Shown here one piece after another: positions 8,108 through 16,791 of a DNA stretch of 64,000 nt; the stretch's first letter is position 1, and every line of letters starts with the position of its first letter. Source of the DNA: Streptomyces sp. SN-593 (GTDB taxonomy: Bacteria; Actinomycetota; Actinomycetes; Streptomycetales; Streptomycetaceae); NCBI RefSeq assembly GCF_016756395.1, contig NZ_AP018365.1, positions 7,939,501 through 8,003,500 of the forward strand. Reading direction: 5' to 3'. The position numbers were made by a program, and so were the translations under genes. Below the pieces are notes generated by a model. It saw only the letters and a list, made by a program, of their open reading frames with translations. It was not told the origin of the DNA and ran no database searches.

Positions 8108-8977
8108 TCAGCGCAGGAACAGCCCCAGCAGTCCGAGCAGGGCCTCGGGCCGGTGCAGCGGGATGATGTGGCCGCAGTCCTCGATCACGTGGCCCACCAG
8201 GTCGTCGGCGATCGGCCGCAACTGGCGTGCGAGCGCGGGCCCGACGGGATGGGCGCCGATCGCCATGGTCGGCACGGTCAGCCGGCCGCGCGCGGCGGCC
8301 GCCCGGATCTGCCGGGAGCTGTCGGGCATCGCGCGGTAGTACGCGAACGCGCGGCGCAGCGCCGGTCCGCCGGTGTACGCGGCGACGAAGGCGTCGCGGA
8401 CGTCGGCCCGCATCCCCTGCCCGAGGGTGCCCGCGTCGAGGAACCAGTCGACGTAGCGGGCCTCGTGGCCGGCCAGCACCTCTTCCGCGAGGCCCGGCAC
8501 GGAGTGGAAGCCGAACCACCACGGGGGACCGCCGGCGAGGAAGTCCTCCGCGCCGGGCAGCGTGCCGAGCAGCGACTCCATGACCACCAGGCGGCCGACC
8601 AGGTCGGGGCGGCGCATGGCGAGCAGGAAGGCGGGCGGGGTGCCCGCGTCGATGCCGACCACGGCCGCGCTGGTCTCGCCGAGGGCGGCGAGGAGCGCTT
8701 CGGCGTCGGCGGCCAGCGTGCCGGCGTCGTACCCGCCGTCGGCCGGCGCGCTGGCGCCCAGCCCGCGCAGGTCCGGGGCGATCACGCGGTGGTCGCGGGC
8801 CAGCTCGCCGATCACGTCGGTCCACAGCCGCCAGGTGTGCGGGAACCCGTGCAGGAGCAGGACGGCGGGGCCCTCCCCGGCGGTGGCGACGTTCAGCTCG
8901 ACGCCGCCCGCCTCGACGCGGCGCAGCACCACCGGCGGTGCGGGACGAGGGGCGGTGGAAGGGGGCACGGGCGGCAC
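8108..8977 (-). CDS. Alpha/beta hydrolase, epoxide-hydrolase-like
   Basis: 289 residues with the alpha/beta hydrolase core: oxyanion segment LLLHGFPHTW, strand APDLRGLGAS, nucleophile elbow VVGIDAGTP with Asp in place of Ser, and the catalytic His in IEDCGHIIPLHRPE. An Asp nucleophile is typical of epoxide hydrolases and haloalkane dehalogenases; the usual elbow is GHDWG, so GIDAG is slightly divergent. Divergent from an HxlR regulator 101 bases away, which probably controls it. Substrate unknown. Confidence 0.9.
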   Translation of the reverse strand: MPPVPPSTAPRPAPPVVLRRVEAGGVELNVATAGEGPAVLLLHGFPHTWRLWTDVIGELARDHRVIAPDLRGLGASAPADGGYDAGTLAADAEALLAALGETSAAVVGIDAGTPPAFLLAMRRPDLVGRLVVMESLLGTLPGAEDFLAGGPPWWFGFHSVPGLAEEVLAGHEARYVDWFLDAGTLGQGMRADVRDAFVAAYTGGPALRRAFAYYRAMPDSSRQIRAAAARGRLTVPTMAIGAHPVGPALARQLRPIADDLVGHVIEDCGHIIPLHRPEALLGLLGLFLR

Positions 8978-8995
8978 GGGACCTCCAGTGAGGTG

Positions 8996-9010
8996 GTTAC
9001 CAATGGTGAC
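8996..9010. promoter_or_regulatory. Candidate operator in the hydrolase/HxlR divergent region
   Basis: GTTACCAATGGTGAC lies between the divergent starts and is nearly palindromic around ACCAaTGGT. Very similar sequences occur at 51241-51255 and 56982-56996 (minus strand). HxlR proteins bind short palindromes near their own promoter, so this is a plausible site. Inference only. Confidence 0.35.
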
Positions 9011-9078
9011 GACCCCACCGTAGGAAACTATGATGGGTCGGCCAAGACCGCACTTCCGCCCCAGGTGGTGAGCTTCAG

Positions 9079-9534
9079 GTGACCGCCCCTCCCGCCGGCT
9101 CCGCCCCTTCCGCCGGCTCCGCGCCGTCCGCCGGACCGGCGCCCTCCGCCGCTCCGCGCGGCCGCGGGGACCTCTTCGACCCGCTCTGCCCGACCCGGCG
9201 GCTGCTCGACCGGATCGGCACCAAGTGGACCTCGATGGCCGTGAAGGTGCTCGCGGAGGCGCACCCGCAGGAGGTGCGCTTCGCGGAGCTCCGGCGCCGG
9301 ATGGCGGGCGTCTCCCAGAAGATGCTGTCGGTCACCCTGCGCGGCATGGTCCGCGACGGCCTGGTCGCCCGCCGGGTGGAGCCCACCGTCCCGCCCCGCG
9401 TCCACTACCGCCTCACCGACCTCGGCCTCTCCCTGGAGGGCCCGCTGTCCGCGATCAGGAACTGGGCGGAGGAGCACATGGCCGAGATCGACCACGCCAA
9501 CGCCCGCGCGGACGACCTCCCCCCGGACGCCTGA
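9079..9534 (+). CDS. HxlR-family winged-helix transcriptional regulator
   Basis: 151 residues starting at GTG 9079. After a low-complexity Pro/Ala/Ser start of about 25 residues the HxlR core begins: CPTRRLLDRIGTKWTSMAVK, RFAELRRRMAGVSQKMLS and the wing PPRVHYRLTDLG. The family often responds to reactive electrophiles or aldehydes. Divergent from an epoxide-hydrolase-like gene with a 101-base shared promoter region, suggesting it controls that hydrolase. The family Cys near the N-terminus (DPLCPT) is present. Confidence 0.92.
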   Translation: MTAPPAGSAPSAGSAPSAGPAPSAAPRGRGDLFDPLCPTRRLLDRIGTKWTSMAVKVLAEAHPQEVRFAELRRRMAGVSQKMLSVTLRGMVRDGLVARRVEPTVPPRVHYRLTDLGLSLEGPLSAIRNWAEEHMAEIDHANARADDLPPDA

Positions 9535-9607
9535 CCGCCGATGCCTGACCCGCCGACGCCCGACCGCCGGCGGCCGAGCACCCCGCCGACCCTCGGTGCG
9601 CCGGCGC

Positions 9608-9961
9608 TCAGCGGAACGTGTGGACCACCTGGACGGTGCCGACGATGTGGGCGTTGAACTCTGGCAACTCCTCCGCCGGGACCCACAGTTCGAGGATCGT
9701 CCGGCCACCCGCCCGCCGTACGGGGTACCGGCTGAGGAAGCCGGAGCGGACCTCGAAGCGCGTCACGAAGCCGACTCCGCTGTGCGGCACGTTCCACTCC
9801 CGCGCGATCCGGATCGCGTAGTCCTCGTTGAGGACCGGGTAGAAGATCGGCTGCTCCGGCAACCGGGGCGGCCAGGCCCTCCAGTCGAGCGCGCGGACGA
9901 GGGCCAGTTCCTCGGGGCCGGTCGGGCGCCACAGGGTCGTCGTCGCGGGCCGGCCGGTCAT
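9608..9961 (-). CDS. Small conserved protein (annotated in relatives as ADP-ribosylation/crystallin J1)
   Basis: 117 residues from ATG 9959-9961. I recognise the pattern LPEQPIFYPVLNEDYAIRIA, then FVTRFEVRSGFLSRYPV and a closing LELWVPAEELPEFNAHIVG, found in many Streptomyces proteins given the label ADP-ribosylation/crystallin J1. That label is inherited; no catalytic motif of ADP-ribosyl hydrolases is visible, and the length is far too short for one. Function is unknown. It is convergent with the HxlR gene. Confidence 0.8.
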   Translation of the reverse strand: MTGRPATTTLWRPTGPEELALVRALDWRAWPPRLPEQPIFYPVLNEDYAIRIAREWNVPHSGVGFVTRFEVRSGFLSRYPVRRAGGRTILELWVPAEELPEFNAHIVGTVQVVHTFR

Positions 9962-10370
9962 GGGGCCCCTCCTCGGGTGGTGGGCCGCCACGGCGGGCCC
10001 GGTGGTCCGGACGGTACCGGCGCGTCCACCCCGGCGGCCAGCGGTTAACGCCCTGGCCCCACCTGGTCCGGCCGTGTCGGCGGCGCACTACCCGGTCCGG
10101 CCGTGTCGGCGGCGCCCCACCCGGCACCGCTGACACACCGTCACCAGGCCCCGGGCGCCTCGGGGGTCCGCATCGCCCCTCCCGCTTACGTGCAGTTGAC
10201 CGCCTTTGTCCCCCCGACCCGCGCACCTTTCCTTGACACCCCTCCGGCGCCCGGAGGAACATCGTCTTCCATCTCCTGACAACGTTGTCGGGTTCGGCCC
10301 TGCCACCCGCCCAGCCGGGGGGAGAGGCCGTTCCCTGCCGATCACCCGTACTCCACGAAGGGCAGGATTG
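9962..10370. promoter_or_regulatory. Upstream region of GH92 gene 1, with tandem 29-base repeat and operator
   Basis: A 409-base gap. GGTCCGGCCGTGTCGGCGGC is repeated at 10065 and 10094, a 29-base period. TTGACA at 10233-10238 could be a -35 element, but no good -10 is obvious. The LacI-type operator at 10277-10289 is listed separately. No additional gene is supported. Confidence 0.5.
10277..10289. promoter_or_regulatory. LacI-family operator upstream of GH92 gene 1
   Basis: TGACAACGTTGTC; the 12-base core GACAACGTTGTC is a perfect palindrome with the central CG typical of LacI-family sites. The same sequence, extended to a 14-base palindrome, precedes the second GH92 gene at 16761-16774. 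Confidence 0.75.
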
Positions 10371-13300
10371 GTGCCAGACTCAACCCCGCACCGGACGGTC
10401 GGAACCCGCCGCAGGCGCAGAGCCGCCTGCGCGCTGGCCGCGGCGACCGCACTCCTCGGACTCGGCCTCGGCGCCGGGACCGCCCAGGCCGCGGCGGCGC
10501 ACGGCGCGCCCGCCGACCCGGCCGCCACCGTCAACCCGCTGATCGGATCGTCGAACGCGGGCAACACGTATCCCGGCTCCGTGGTGCCCTTCGGCATGCT
10601 CGCGTGGAGCCCGCAGAACTCGACGGGCAACCAGTTCTCCACGCCGGCCCCGGGCGGCTACCGCTACGACGCCACCACGATCCGCGGCTTCAGCCTCACC
10701 CACCTCAACGGCGTGGGCTGTTCGGGCGCGAACGGCGACATCCCGATCATGCCGTACGTCGGCGACGTCGACTCCTCGCCCAGCGCGGACACCAAGGACG
10801 CCACGTACGCGAGCACCTTCAGCCACGCCAACGAGACCGCCTCGCCCGGCTACTACAAGGTCGGCCTGGACAGCGGCGCGAGCGCCGAGCTGACCACCAC
10901 CGCCCGGACCGGGACCGGGGAGTTCGGCTTCCCGGCCGACAAGCCCGCGAGCATGCTGCTGCGCACCTCCAACTCCGAGAGCGGCAGCACCGCCGCCGAC
11001 GTCCACGTGGACGCGGCGACCCGGACCGTCACCGGCTCGGTCAGCGCCGGCAACTTCTGCGGCCCGCAGAGCGCGAACAACCGGCACGACCTGTACACCC
11101 TGTACTTCACCGCGCACTTCGACCAGCCGTTCGCGAAGGTCGGCACCTGGACCGACGGCACGCTCAGCCCCGGCTCCACCTCGGCCTCCGGCGGCACCGG
11201 CTACAACTCCAGTGGCAACCCCGCCGCGGGCAAGGGCTCCGGCGCCTACGTCACCTTCGCCCAGGGCACCACGCACGTGCAGGCCAAGGTGGCGATCTCG
11301 TACGTCAGCGCCGCCAACGCCGAGGCGAACCTGCGCGCGGAGAACCCGGCGAAGAAGTCCTTCGCCGCGGTCCACGCGGAGGCCGTCGCCGCCTGGAACA
11401 CCGCGCTGCGCAAGGTGCAGGTCTCCGGCGGCAGCGACGCCCAGACCAGCACCTTCTACACCGCGCTCTACCACTCGATGCTGGAGCCGACGCTCACCAA
11501 CGACGTCAACGGGCAGTACCTGGGCGGCGACCGCAAGGTCCACCAGCTCGCCCGCGGCCAGAAGGCGCAGTACGGCACCTTCTCCGGCTGGGACCAGTAC
11601 CGCGCCCAGGTGCAGTTGCTGACGCTGCTCCAGCCGAAGGTCGGCAGCGACTACGCCCAGTCGCTGTTCAACTACGCCACCCAGCGCGGCGGCGAGTGGG
11701 ACCGCTGGCTGCTGGAGAACGGCAAGACCAGCGTCATGTCCGGCGACCCCTCGGACGCGGCGCTCGCCGGCATCTACGCCTTCGGGGGTACCGACTTCGA
11801 CGTCAAGGGCGCCCTCGCCTCGCTGGTGAAGGCCGCCACGGTGCCGACCGCGAACGACTCCGACAGCGCCGGCTGCAACGTCGAGTGCGTCGGCCAGCGC
11901 CCCGCACTCGACCAGTACGAGGCGCTCGGCTACGTGCCCGCCGACGACTGCAGTTGCTGGGGCGGCGCCGCCGAGACGCTGGAGGACGCCGCGGCCGACT
12001 TCGGCCTGTCGCAGCTCGCCGGCCAGGTCGGCGACCGCGCCGACGAGAAGGAGTTCGCGCAGCGCAGCGGTAGCTGGACCAACGTCTTCGACCCGGACGC
12101 CACCGCGCAGGGCGGCTGGATGCGCAACCGCAACTCCGACGGCTCCTGGGCGGGCACCAACTTCAGCCCCGCCACCGGTGACGGCTTCGTGGAGGGCACC
12201 AGCTCGCAGTACAGCTGGATGGTGTACTCCGACATCGCCGGGCTGGCCCAGGCGATGGGCGGCGACAAGGCCGCCGTCGACCGCCTCGACGCGTTCTTCC
12301 ACGACGCCGACGGCAGCTTCGACTTCACCGCCGACGACCCGACCAAGAACGACCCCACCAACGAGCCCGACATCAACGCGGCCTACCTGTACGACTACTT
12401 CGGCGCGCCCTACAAGACGCAGGAGACCGTCCGCGCCGAGACCGACTCGCTGTGGACGGACACCCCCGGCGGCATCCCCGGCAACGACGACGCCGGCACC
12501 ATGTCGTCCTGGTACGTCTTCTCCGCGCTCGGCATGTACCCGCAGGTCCCCAGCCGCGCCGACCTGGTGCTCAGCGCGCCGGTCTTCCCGCACGCCGTGA
12601 TCCACACCGGGCTGGGCAGGACCATCACGGTCAACGCCCCGCAGACCTCGGCGAAGAACGTCTACGTCCAGAGCCTGCGCACCAACGGCAAGAGCTCCGA
12701 CCAGCCCTGGGTCCCCGCCTCGTTCGTCACCAAGGGCGGCACCCTGGACTACACCCTCGGCAGCACCCCGAACACCAAGTGGGGCAGCGCCGCGAAGGAC
12801 GCGCCGCCGTCCTTCCGCGACGGTGAGGCGCCGTTCTTCGGCCGCACCACGCCCGGCTCGGTCAAGGCCGAGCCCGGCGGGACCGCGGACAGCACGCTGA
12901 CCGTCTCCACCATCCAGGACCGCGGGCAGGAGGTGCGCTGGTCGGCGTCGGTGCCGGACGGCATCACGCTCAGCCCGGCGAGCGGGCGGATCAACCTGAA
13001 GGCGAACGGCACCGCCGGCGCGAAGCTGTCGGTCTCGGTCGCCGCGGGCACCAAGTCCGGCGTCTACGAGATCCCGCTCACGCTGACCTCCTCGGCCGCC
13101 TCCCACGGCAGCACCCCCGCCCCCAAGGCGTGGCTGTCGGTGACGGTCGGGGTCAAGGGCAGCATCAGCTGGTACGTCAACAACCGCGGCATCTCGGCCG
13201 ACGACGCCGACCCCGCCGCGAACTTCGACGGCGGCGGCTGGAGCTACTCGGCCAAGGCGCTGGCCGCGGCCGGGGTCACCCCCGGCAGCACCGTCTCCGC

Positions 13301-13739
13301 CGGCGGGTTCGACTTCGCCTGGCCGCAGGTGACGGCGGGAGCCCCCGACAACATCCAGGTCGGCGGCGGCGACCAGGTGCTGGACGTGTCGAAGACGTCG
13401 GCGGGCGCCACCCGGCTCAGCCTGCTGGGCAGCGCCGACGACGGGCCGACCAGCGGCACGGCCACCCTCACCTACACCGACGGCACCACCCAGCAGGCCG
13501 ACATCGGCTTCAGCGACTGGACCCTCGGCGGGGGCGGTGACCAGCCCTCCTTCGGCAACATCACGGCGGTGCACACCGCGTACCGCGACGTGATGGGCGG
13601 CACCACCGACCCGGTGGGCACGGACGTCTTCGCGACCGCGCCCATCACCCTCCAGGCGGGCAAGCAGCTCGCCTCGGTGACGCTGCCGGCCACCACCACG
13701 GGCGGCGACATGCACGTCTTCGCGGTGGCCACCGCGTGA
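10371..13739 (+). CDS. Secreted GH92 alpha-mannosidase-family protein (copy 1)
   Basis: 1122 residues from GTG 10371, chosen because it directly precedes a signal peptide (TRRRRRAACALAAATALLG ... AQA). The GH92 catalytic region starts at VNPLIGSSNAGNTYPG and contains the family blocks EGTSSQYSWMVYSD, NEPDINAAYLYDYFGAP and GNDDAGTMSSWYVFSALGMY, which include the acidic residues and calcium-site region of calcium-dependent exo-alpha-mannosidases. After about residue 820 come an Ig-like module and a C-terminal beta-rich domain of about 190 residues resembling the tail of copy 2. Likely trims mannose-rich glycans outside the cell. The alpha-1,2 specificity often annotated is not readable from sequence. 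Confidence 0.94.
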   Translation: MPDSTPHRTVGTRRRRRAACALAAATALLGLGLGAGTAQAAAAHGAPADPAATVNPLIGSSNAGNTYPGSVVPFGMLAWSPQNSTGNQFSTPAPGGYRYDATTIRGFSLTHLNGVGCSGANGDIPIMPYVGDVDSSPSADTKDATYASTFSHANETASPGYYKVGLDSGASAELTTTARTGTGEFGFPADKPASMLLRTSNSESGSTAADVHVDAATRTVTGSVSAGNFCGPQSANNRHDLYTLYFTAHFDQPFAKVGTWTDGTLSPGSTSASGGTGYNSSGNPAAGKGSGAYVTFAQGTTHVQAKVAISYVSAANAEANLRAENPAKKSFAAVHAEAVAAWNTALRKVQVSGGSDAQTSTFYTALYHSMLEPTLTNDVNGQYLGGDRKVHQLARGQKAQYGTFSGWDQYRAQVQLLTLLQPKVGSDYAQSLFNYATQRGGEWDRWLLENGKTSVMSGDPSDAALAGIYAFGGTDFDVKGALASLVKAATVPTANDSDSAGCNVECVGQRPALDQYEALGYVPADDCSCWGGAAETLEDAAADFGLSQLAGQVGDRADEKEFAQRSGSWTNVFDPDATAQGGWMRNRNSDGSWAGTNFSPATGDGFVEGTSSQYSWMVYSDIAGLAQAMGGDKAAVDRLDAFFHDADGSFDFTADDPTKNDPTNEPDINAAYLYDYFGAPYKTQETVRAETDSLWTDTPGGIPGNDDAGTMSSWYVFSALGMYPQVPSRADLVLSAPVFPHAVIHTGLGRTITVNAPQTSAKNVYVQSLRTNGKSSDQPWVPASFVTKGGTLDYTLGSTPNTKWGSAAKDAPPSFRDGEAPFFGRTTPGSVKAEPGGTADSTLTVSTIQDRGQEVRWSASVPDGITLSPASGRINLKANGTAGAKLSVSVAAGTKSGVYEIPLTLTSSAASHGSTPAPKAWLSVTVGVKGSISWYVNNRGISADDADPAANFDGGGWSYSAKALAAAGVTPGSTVSAGGFDFAWPQVTAGAPDNIQVGGGDQVLDVSKTSAGATRLSLLGSADDGPTSGTATLTYTDGTTQQADIGFSDWTLGGGGDQPSFGNITAVHTAYRDVMGGTTDPVGTDVFATAPITLQAGKQLASVTLPATTTGGDMHVFAVATA

Positions 13740-13744
13740 CACAC

Positions 13745-13801
13745 GCCGCGGGCGGCCGTCCCCGGACCGGGAAGGAGGGTCCGGGGACGGCCGCCCGCGG
13801 C
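13745..13801. terminator. Bidirectional terminator hairpin
   Basis: Perfect 24-base stem (13745-13768 with 13778-13801) and a 9-base loop, between convergent genes, serving GH92 copy 1 and the GH78-like gene. No U-tract, as is usual in Streptomyces. Confidence 0.85.
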
Positions 13802-13816
13802 TGCCGGGCCGGCCGC

Positions 13817-16450
13817 TCAGGCGGCCGGGTGCACCGCCACCGTCCGGGTGCCCGCGGTCAGCCCGTCCAGCGTGACGTAGCCGTCCTCGGCCCGGGCGGC
13901 GTACGCCTTGGCCTTCCTGCCGTTCCAGGCCACCCTGCCGTCCACGTGCACGCTGACGGTCCGTCCGTCGGTGGGTACGGCGACGCTGCCGCGGGTGCCG
14001 CGCGGCACCCGCACCGTCAGGGCGAAGGCGCCCTGGCCGGAGTGCTGCCAGTCCACGCCGAGCGGGCCGCGCGGGGTGGGTACCTGGCCGCGCGCCCAGG
14101 CGACCGAGCCGGGCCGCGGCCGTACCGACCAGGTGGTGAAGCCCGGTGCGGCCGGACGGATGCCGAGCAGCTCGTTGGTGAGCGCCGGCACCACGCCGGT
14201 GGACCAGCCGTGCGCCATGCTCGTGTAGGCCCCCTCGTACAGCGAGCCGTCCGGGCCGATCCCCTCCCAGCTCGTGATGCCCGGGTCGTGGGTGTCCATC
14301 CAGCCGTAGGTGCGGCGGATCTGGTCCAGCGCGGAGTCCGCCCGGCCGGAGCGGAAGCGCGCGACCAGCTCCGGGTAGGAGGTGAAGGCGTAGACCCGCT
14401 GGGAGGCGCCGTCGAAGATCGTGTCGTTGTCCATGAAGGCGTTGCCGTACGGCAGCACCGTGGTGGCGTCCAGGTGGGCTAGGGCGGAGGCGGCCCGGCC
14501 GGCGTCGGCGACGCCGGCGGTGATCGCGATGGCGTTGCCGTCCTGGGCGTGCCGGGCCGGGCCGCTGGAGGAGTCCAGGTAGGCGCCGGCGGCGGCGTCC
14601 CACAGGTGCGCGTTGATCGCGGCGGCGACGGTGGACGCCCGGGTGCTCCAGCGGGCCGCGTCGGCGGAGTTGCCGAGGTAGGCGGCGATCGAGGCGGCGT
14701 CGGTGAGCGCCTGGACGTAGTTGGCGTTGTAGTAGGTGATCTGTCCGGAGCGGCCGAGGAAGGCGTAGTCGCCGTACCCCGACGTGCCGTTCAGGCCCTT
14801 GCTGAGCAGCCCGTCGCCGTCGGTCACCGACGGGTACCAGGAGTCGAGGACCTTCGTCAGGTGCGGGTAGTAGCCGCTGGCGTAGGCGCGGTCGCCGGTG
14901 TGCAGGACGTAGTCCCAGCTACAGGTCACCCACCACAGCGGGTAGTCGAAGAGCGGGAGGGTGTAGCCGTTGATCGACGCCGGCGGTATCCAGCCGTCGG
15001 AGCGCTGGTGGTCGGCGAGGTCGGCGAGCACGTTGCGGGCGGCGGCCGCCGCGTCGTCGTGGGTCAGGTAGAGGGTGCGGGCGGACACCGCGAGGTCGCC
15101 GACGTAGGGGTCCCGGTCGCGCTTGGCGCCGTCCTGGAGGACCAGCTTGCCGTCCAGGGTGGGGCTGTCGGCGCCGCGCGGGTCGATGTCGTCGGACCGG
15201 AAGGTGTCGGTGACCAGCTCGTTGGTGTAGGCGGCGCCGTACCAGTAGCGGTTGAGGTCGTCGTCGGCGCTGAGGAACCAGCCGCTGTAGGAGTCGGGGG
15301 TGCCGAGGTAGGCGGTGAACTCCAGCCACACCTCGTCGACGGACACCTCGCCCCACGGCTGCGCGGCCGGCGCGTCGGAGGCGAGCGCGTCCAGGCTGAT
15401 CTGGAGGTAGCGGAAGCCGTGCAGGCCGTCGGCGTAGACCTGGGTGCCGGACTGGTAGCCCTTGGTGTCCTTCCAGTCGGCGCCGCCGGCCGGCACCGCG
15501 AACTGGTCGGTGCCCTGCGAGGCCACTCCGGACTGGTCGGCCCGGGTGAAGTCGCTGCGGTCGGTGAGGAACTGGACGGTCTCGGAGAACGCCAGCCGCA
15601 CGCCGGGGGAGTTGTCCGAGGCCGAGCTGAACCTGACGTGCGGGTAGCCCACCACGACCTTGCCGAAGTCCACCACCACGCGCGGCACGTCGTCGTCGGG
15701 CAGCAGCCCCGGGTACACCTCGTTGATCCGGGTGAACTCGCCCTGGGGGGTGCTCTGGTCGGCCGTGACGTTGATCCGGACCCGGGTGGTGGAGACCGTG
15801 GCGGCGAACGGCACGGCGCGCCGCACGGAGGTGTTGCCGGTGACGGTGGCGGCCGGCTGCCAGGCGGAGCCGTCCCAGGTCTCCACGGTGAAGTCGGTGG
15901 GCACGCCGTCGGCGTCGGACAGCAGCGTGACGCCCGGCAGGGACAGCGGCGCGGCGGTGGTGACGGTCAGGGTGTCCGGGTAGGCCGCGATGGTGTCGTC
16001 GTTCCAGAACGTGTCGGGGTCGCCGTCGATCGCGTTGGCGGCGTCGTAGGTGCGCGGCCGGCCGTCGTCACCGCTGTTGGGGGCGTGCGAGGAGGAGGCG
16101 GCGGCCGTGGTGCCGGCCGGCCAGCGCGGCGGCTGGGGCGGCTGCGGGCGGCTGAGCCGGGTGACGCCGCCGCCGGGGGCCAGCAGCGCCTTCGGGTCGG
16201 TCACGGCGCCGCTGCTGCGCAGCACGGACACCGGCCGCACAGTGCGGCTGGTCGGGCCCTGGACGTAGCGCTGCCAGTCGGTGGTGCCCTGCGGCGCGCC
16301 GTGTCCGGCGCTGTCGGCGGCGGCGGTCCCGGCCGCGCCGAAGGTGAGCCCGGCGGCCGCCAGCGCGGCGCCGCCGAGTCCGGCCCTCATGACGGTACGG
16401 CGCTGCGGCCCGGACGGGCGGGAACCTTCTCCGGAGGGGGAGTTGGGCAT
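13817..16450 (-). CDS. Tat-exported GH78-like six-hairpin glycosidase with F5/8-type domain
   Basis: 877 residues. A twin-arginine signal (QRRTVMRAGLGG then AAAGLTFGAAGTAAA) indicates folded export. Residues around 130-240 look like a discoidin (F5/8, CBM32) module (YDAANAIDGDPDTFWNDDT). The (alpha/alpha)6 region contains DGKLVLQDGAKRDRDPYVGD and the C-terminal block YTSMAHGWSTGVVPALTNEL followed by PGFTTWSVRPRPG, typical of alpha-L-rhamnosidase-like GH78 proteins. Specificity may differ, because the canonical GH78 acid motif is altered. It is convergent with GH92 copy 1 and divergent from GH92 copy 2, with a LacI-like site just upstream. Confidence 0.85.
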   Translation of the reverse strand: MPNSPSGEGSRPSGPQRRTVMRAGLGGAALAAAGLTFGAAGTAAADSAGHGAPQGTTDWQRYVQGPTSRTVRPVSVLRSSGAVTDPKALLAPGGGVTRLSRPQPPQPPRWPAGTTAAASSSHAPNSGDDGRPRTYDAANAIDGDPDTFWNDDTIAAYPDTLTVTTAAPLSLPGVTLLSDADGVPTDFTVETWDGSAWQPAATVTGNTSVRRAVPFAATVSTTRVRINVTADQSTPQGEFTRINEVYPGLLPDDDVPRVVVDFGKVVVGYPHVRFSSASDNSPGVRLAFSETVQFLTDRSDFTRADQSGVASQGTDQFAVPAGGADWKDTKGYQSGTQVYADGLHGFRYLQISLDALASDAPAAQPWGEVSVDEVWLEFTAYLGTPDSYSGWFLSADDDLNRYWYGAAYTNELVTDTFRSDDIDPRGADSPTLDGKLVLQDGAKRDRDPYVGDLAVSARTLYLTHDDAAAAARNVLADLADHQRSDGWIPPASINGYTLPLFDYPLWWVTCSWDYVLHTGDRAYASGYYPHLTKVLDSWYPSVTDGDGLLSKGLNGTSGYGDYAFLGRSGQITYYNANYVQALTDAASIAAYLGNSADAARWSTRASTVAAAINAHLWDAAAGAYLDSSSGPARHAQDGNAIAITAGVADAGRAASALAHLDATTVLPYGNAFMDNDTIFDGASQRVYAFTSYPELVARFRSGRADSALDQIRRTYGWMDTHDPGITSWEGIGPDGSLYEGAYTSMAHGWSTGVVPALTNELLGIRPAAPGFTTWSVRPRPGSVAWARGQVPTPRGPLGVDWQHSGQGAFALTVRVPRGTRGSVAVPTDGRTVSVHVDGRVAWNGRKAKAYAARAEDGYVTLDGLTAGTRTVAVHPAA

Positions 16451-16478
16451 GGTGGCGGCTCCAGACGGGAATGCGGTA

Positions 16479-16490
16479 TGAAACGATTCA
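16479..16490. promoter_or_regulatory. LacI-like operator next to GH78-like gene
   Basis: TGAAACGATTCA, one base pair short of a perfect 12-base palindrome and centred on CG. It lies 29 bases upstream of the GH78-like ATG, where a repressor would block transcription. Confidence 0.45.
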
Positions 16491-16760
16491 AGGACGGAGT
16501 GCGGCTTGAGGCTACAAGCACTTCCGACCTCCGTCCAGGTGTCGCGTCGGGCCGGGATCGGGCGTGGCCGCCGCCCGCTCCCGGGCTCGATCCGACCGCG
16601 TTCGGGCTTGAATCGATATGGACGGCGCGTCGGCGCCCGATTCCTGAGGGGCCGTCAGGCGTCGAACGCTTGACGTCGGGGCGCTTCGTCGCCAGGATTC
16701 CAGTCATTCTTGGCATGCCCTGCGCCGCGGATTCTCACAGGCCCGGTCTGTGTGGAGAGC

Positions 16761-16774
16761 TGACAACGTTGTCA
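16761..16774. promoter_or_regulatory. LacI-family operator upstream of GH92 copy 2
   Basis: TGACAACGTTGTCA, a perfect 14-base palindrome ending 17 bases before the ATG at 16792. It shares 13 bases with the site at 10277-10289, which points to one regulator for both GH92 genes. Confidence 0.8.
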
Positions 16775-16791
16775 ACGAAGTGGAGTACACG

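Larger units (their letters stand above)
16451..16791. promoter_or_regulatory. Divergent promoter region between GH78-like gene and GH92 copy 2
   Basis: 341 bases, lower in GC than its surroundings and gene-free. It carries the clear operator at 16761-16774 and weaker CG-centred palindromes: TGAAACGATTCA (16479-16490), TTGAATCGAT near 16609, and TCGAACGCTTGA (16662-16673). The spacing suggests several regulator sites controlling both directions. Confidence 0.55.
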